Origin: RHKX01 sp046330285
GTDB taxonomy: Bacteria; Actinomycetota; Thermoleophilia; Solirubrobacterales; 70-9
Assembly (NCBI GenBank): GCA_046330285.1
Contig: JAXLSX010000005.1
Span: 151,333-215,332 of the forward strand
DNA: 64,000 bases
Reading direction: 5' to 3'
Part shown: positions 63,467 through 64,000 of the stretch, piece by piece
Layout: every line of letters starts with the position of its first letter
How positions within the stretch are numbered: the first letter of the stretch is position 1
Position numbers and translations under genes: made by a program
The notes under the pieces: generated by a model
Seen by the model: only the letters and a program-made list of their open reading frames with translations
Database searches by the model: none
Told to the model about the DNA's origin: nothing

Positions 63467-63519
63467 CGATCCAGAGTACCCTGACCACGCCCGATCGAGC
63501 GGGGCGGGCACCCGGATCC

Positions 63520-64000
63520 TTGCGAGCGAGAACCACAATCGCGTTGCTGCTGCTCGTCGTGCTGACGGGGCTGGTCGCGATGGCCGGATGCGGCGGGAGC
63601 GGCAGCTCCGACGCCGATCCGCAGGAGGTCCTCGACAAGGCTCTCGGTTCCGGCGAGGGAACCGACAGCGGTGTCCTCGACATCACCCTCGATGTCGAGT
63701 CCACGGGCGGGCAGGCCGGCAACATCAACGCCGAGGTCAAGGGCCCGTTCGAGTCGAACGGGACGGGCAATCTGCCCGCGGTCGACTTCGACGTGACCGC
63801 GTCGATCGACACGGGCGACACGAGCTTCGACTTCGACGGCGGGCTCACGCTCACCGACGCCGGCGCCTGGGTCGGCTTCCAGGGCGACGAGTACCAGCTC
63901 GACGACGCGACCTTCCAGGCCGTCAAGTCGTCCTACGAGCAGTCGGCCTCACAGCAGGCCGAAGGCGACCAGGGATCGCTCTCGCAGTTCGGGATCGATC
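63520..64000 (+). CDS. Putative lipoprotein (3' end outside window)
   Basis: A reading frame from TTG 63520 stays open to the right edge (160 codons). A signal sequence (LRARTTIALLLLVVLTGLVA) is followed by the lipobox MAGC and a Gly/Ser tether. An acidic beta-rich domain follows (VLDITLDVESTGGQAGNINA, PAVDFDVTASIDTGDTSFDF, LTDAGAWVGFQGDEYQL). The pattern of antiparallel strands resembles LppX/LprG-like lipid-carrier lipoproteins, but this is only a resemblance. It is divergent from the ArsA-type gene with a 53-base gap. Confidence 0.75.
   Translation, partial: MRARTTIALLLLVVLTGLVAMAGCGGSGSSDADPQEVLDKALGSGEGTDSGVLDITLDVESTGGQAGNINAEVKGPFESNGTGNLPAVDFDVTASIDTGDTSFDFDGGLTLTDAGAWVGFQGDEYQLDDATFQAVKSSYEQSASQQAEGDQGSLSQFGID

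Noticed and set aside
62271..63926. 551-codon minus-strand frame overlapping the ArsA-type gene and the lipoprotein
   Set aside because: Off-frame Arg-rich reading; the lipoprotein frame on the plus strand has a lipobox and regular beta-strand pattern.

Overview
This is a high-GC (about 70% by eye), densely packed actinobacterial chromosome segment. No gene-free stretch exceeds about 280 bases. The mix suggests a soil actinomycete of the Thermoleophilia/Solirubrobacterales type: lysine-rich secreted beta-sandwich modules, sigma factors fused to zinc-finger anti-sigma domains, ECF42/DGPF pairs, DUF6325 and SHOCT stress proteins, and frequent GTG/TTG starts with ATGA/GTGA/TTGA overlaps. That placement is an inference, since no rRNA is present. 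I saw no tRNA, rRNA, CRISPR array, insertion sequence or prophage.

Layout. 0-12.7 kb: secreted hydrolases (penicillin acylase family, GH31 glycosidase, a lipase-like exoprotein, a CehA/McbA PHP metallohydrolase, a lysyl-oxidase-like protein) interleaved with a DEAD-box helicase and a SigB/SigF-type sigma factor. 12.7-21 kb: typA, an MMPL + MFS exporter pair, zwf and a secreted lipase. 21-26.7 kb: small stress proteins (cupin, DUF7144, DUF6325, SHOCT), a VOC dioxygenase, Zn-alcohol dehydrogenase + thioesterase, OsmC and a TetR regulator. 26.7-34 kb: a Baeyer-Villiger type monooxygenase divergent from tetR, xseA-xseB, a first DGPF-ECF42 module, GST-like, GNAT and aminotransferase genes. 34-35.9 kb: a MarR-MFS efflux operon.

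35.9-45.4 kb looks accessory: small orphan genes, then a three-gene surface module. It consists of a sigma factor fused to its own ZAS anti-sigma domain and a membrane anchor, a 950-aa Ig-like exoprotein, and a subtilase whose catalytic Asp appears to be lost. Large nested hairpins sit just outside both ends.

45.4-64 kb: an amine oxidase, an SDR coupled to an RTX-like repeat protein, a GH3 hexosaminidase and a second DGPF-ECF42 module. Then comes a four-gene lipid-modification operon (SRPBCC, FAD oxidoreductase, DUF1365, cyclopropane-fatty-acid synthase), an alarmone-hydrolase-like HD protein and a MerR regulator. Next is a CarH/LitR-type B12 photoreceptor divergent from a DHRS12-like SDR, with tandem 11-bp repeats over its promoter. 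A nucleoside-salvage cluster (NYN, phosphorylase, MTA/SAH deaminase, NUDIX), an ArsA/GET3-type ATPase and a truncated lipoprotein gene close the window.

The most interesting themes are the self-inhibited sigma/surface-protein module, the light-responsive regulator close to a membrane-lipid methyltransferase operon, two DGPF-ECF42 modules in one window, and several secreted enzymes with missing catalytic or metal ligands.
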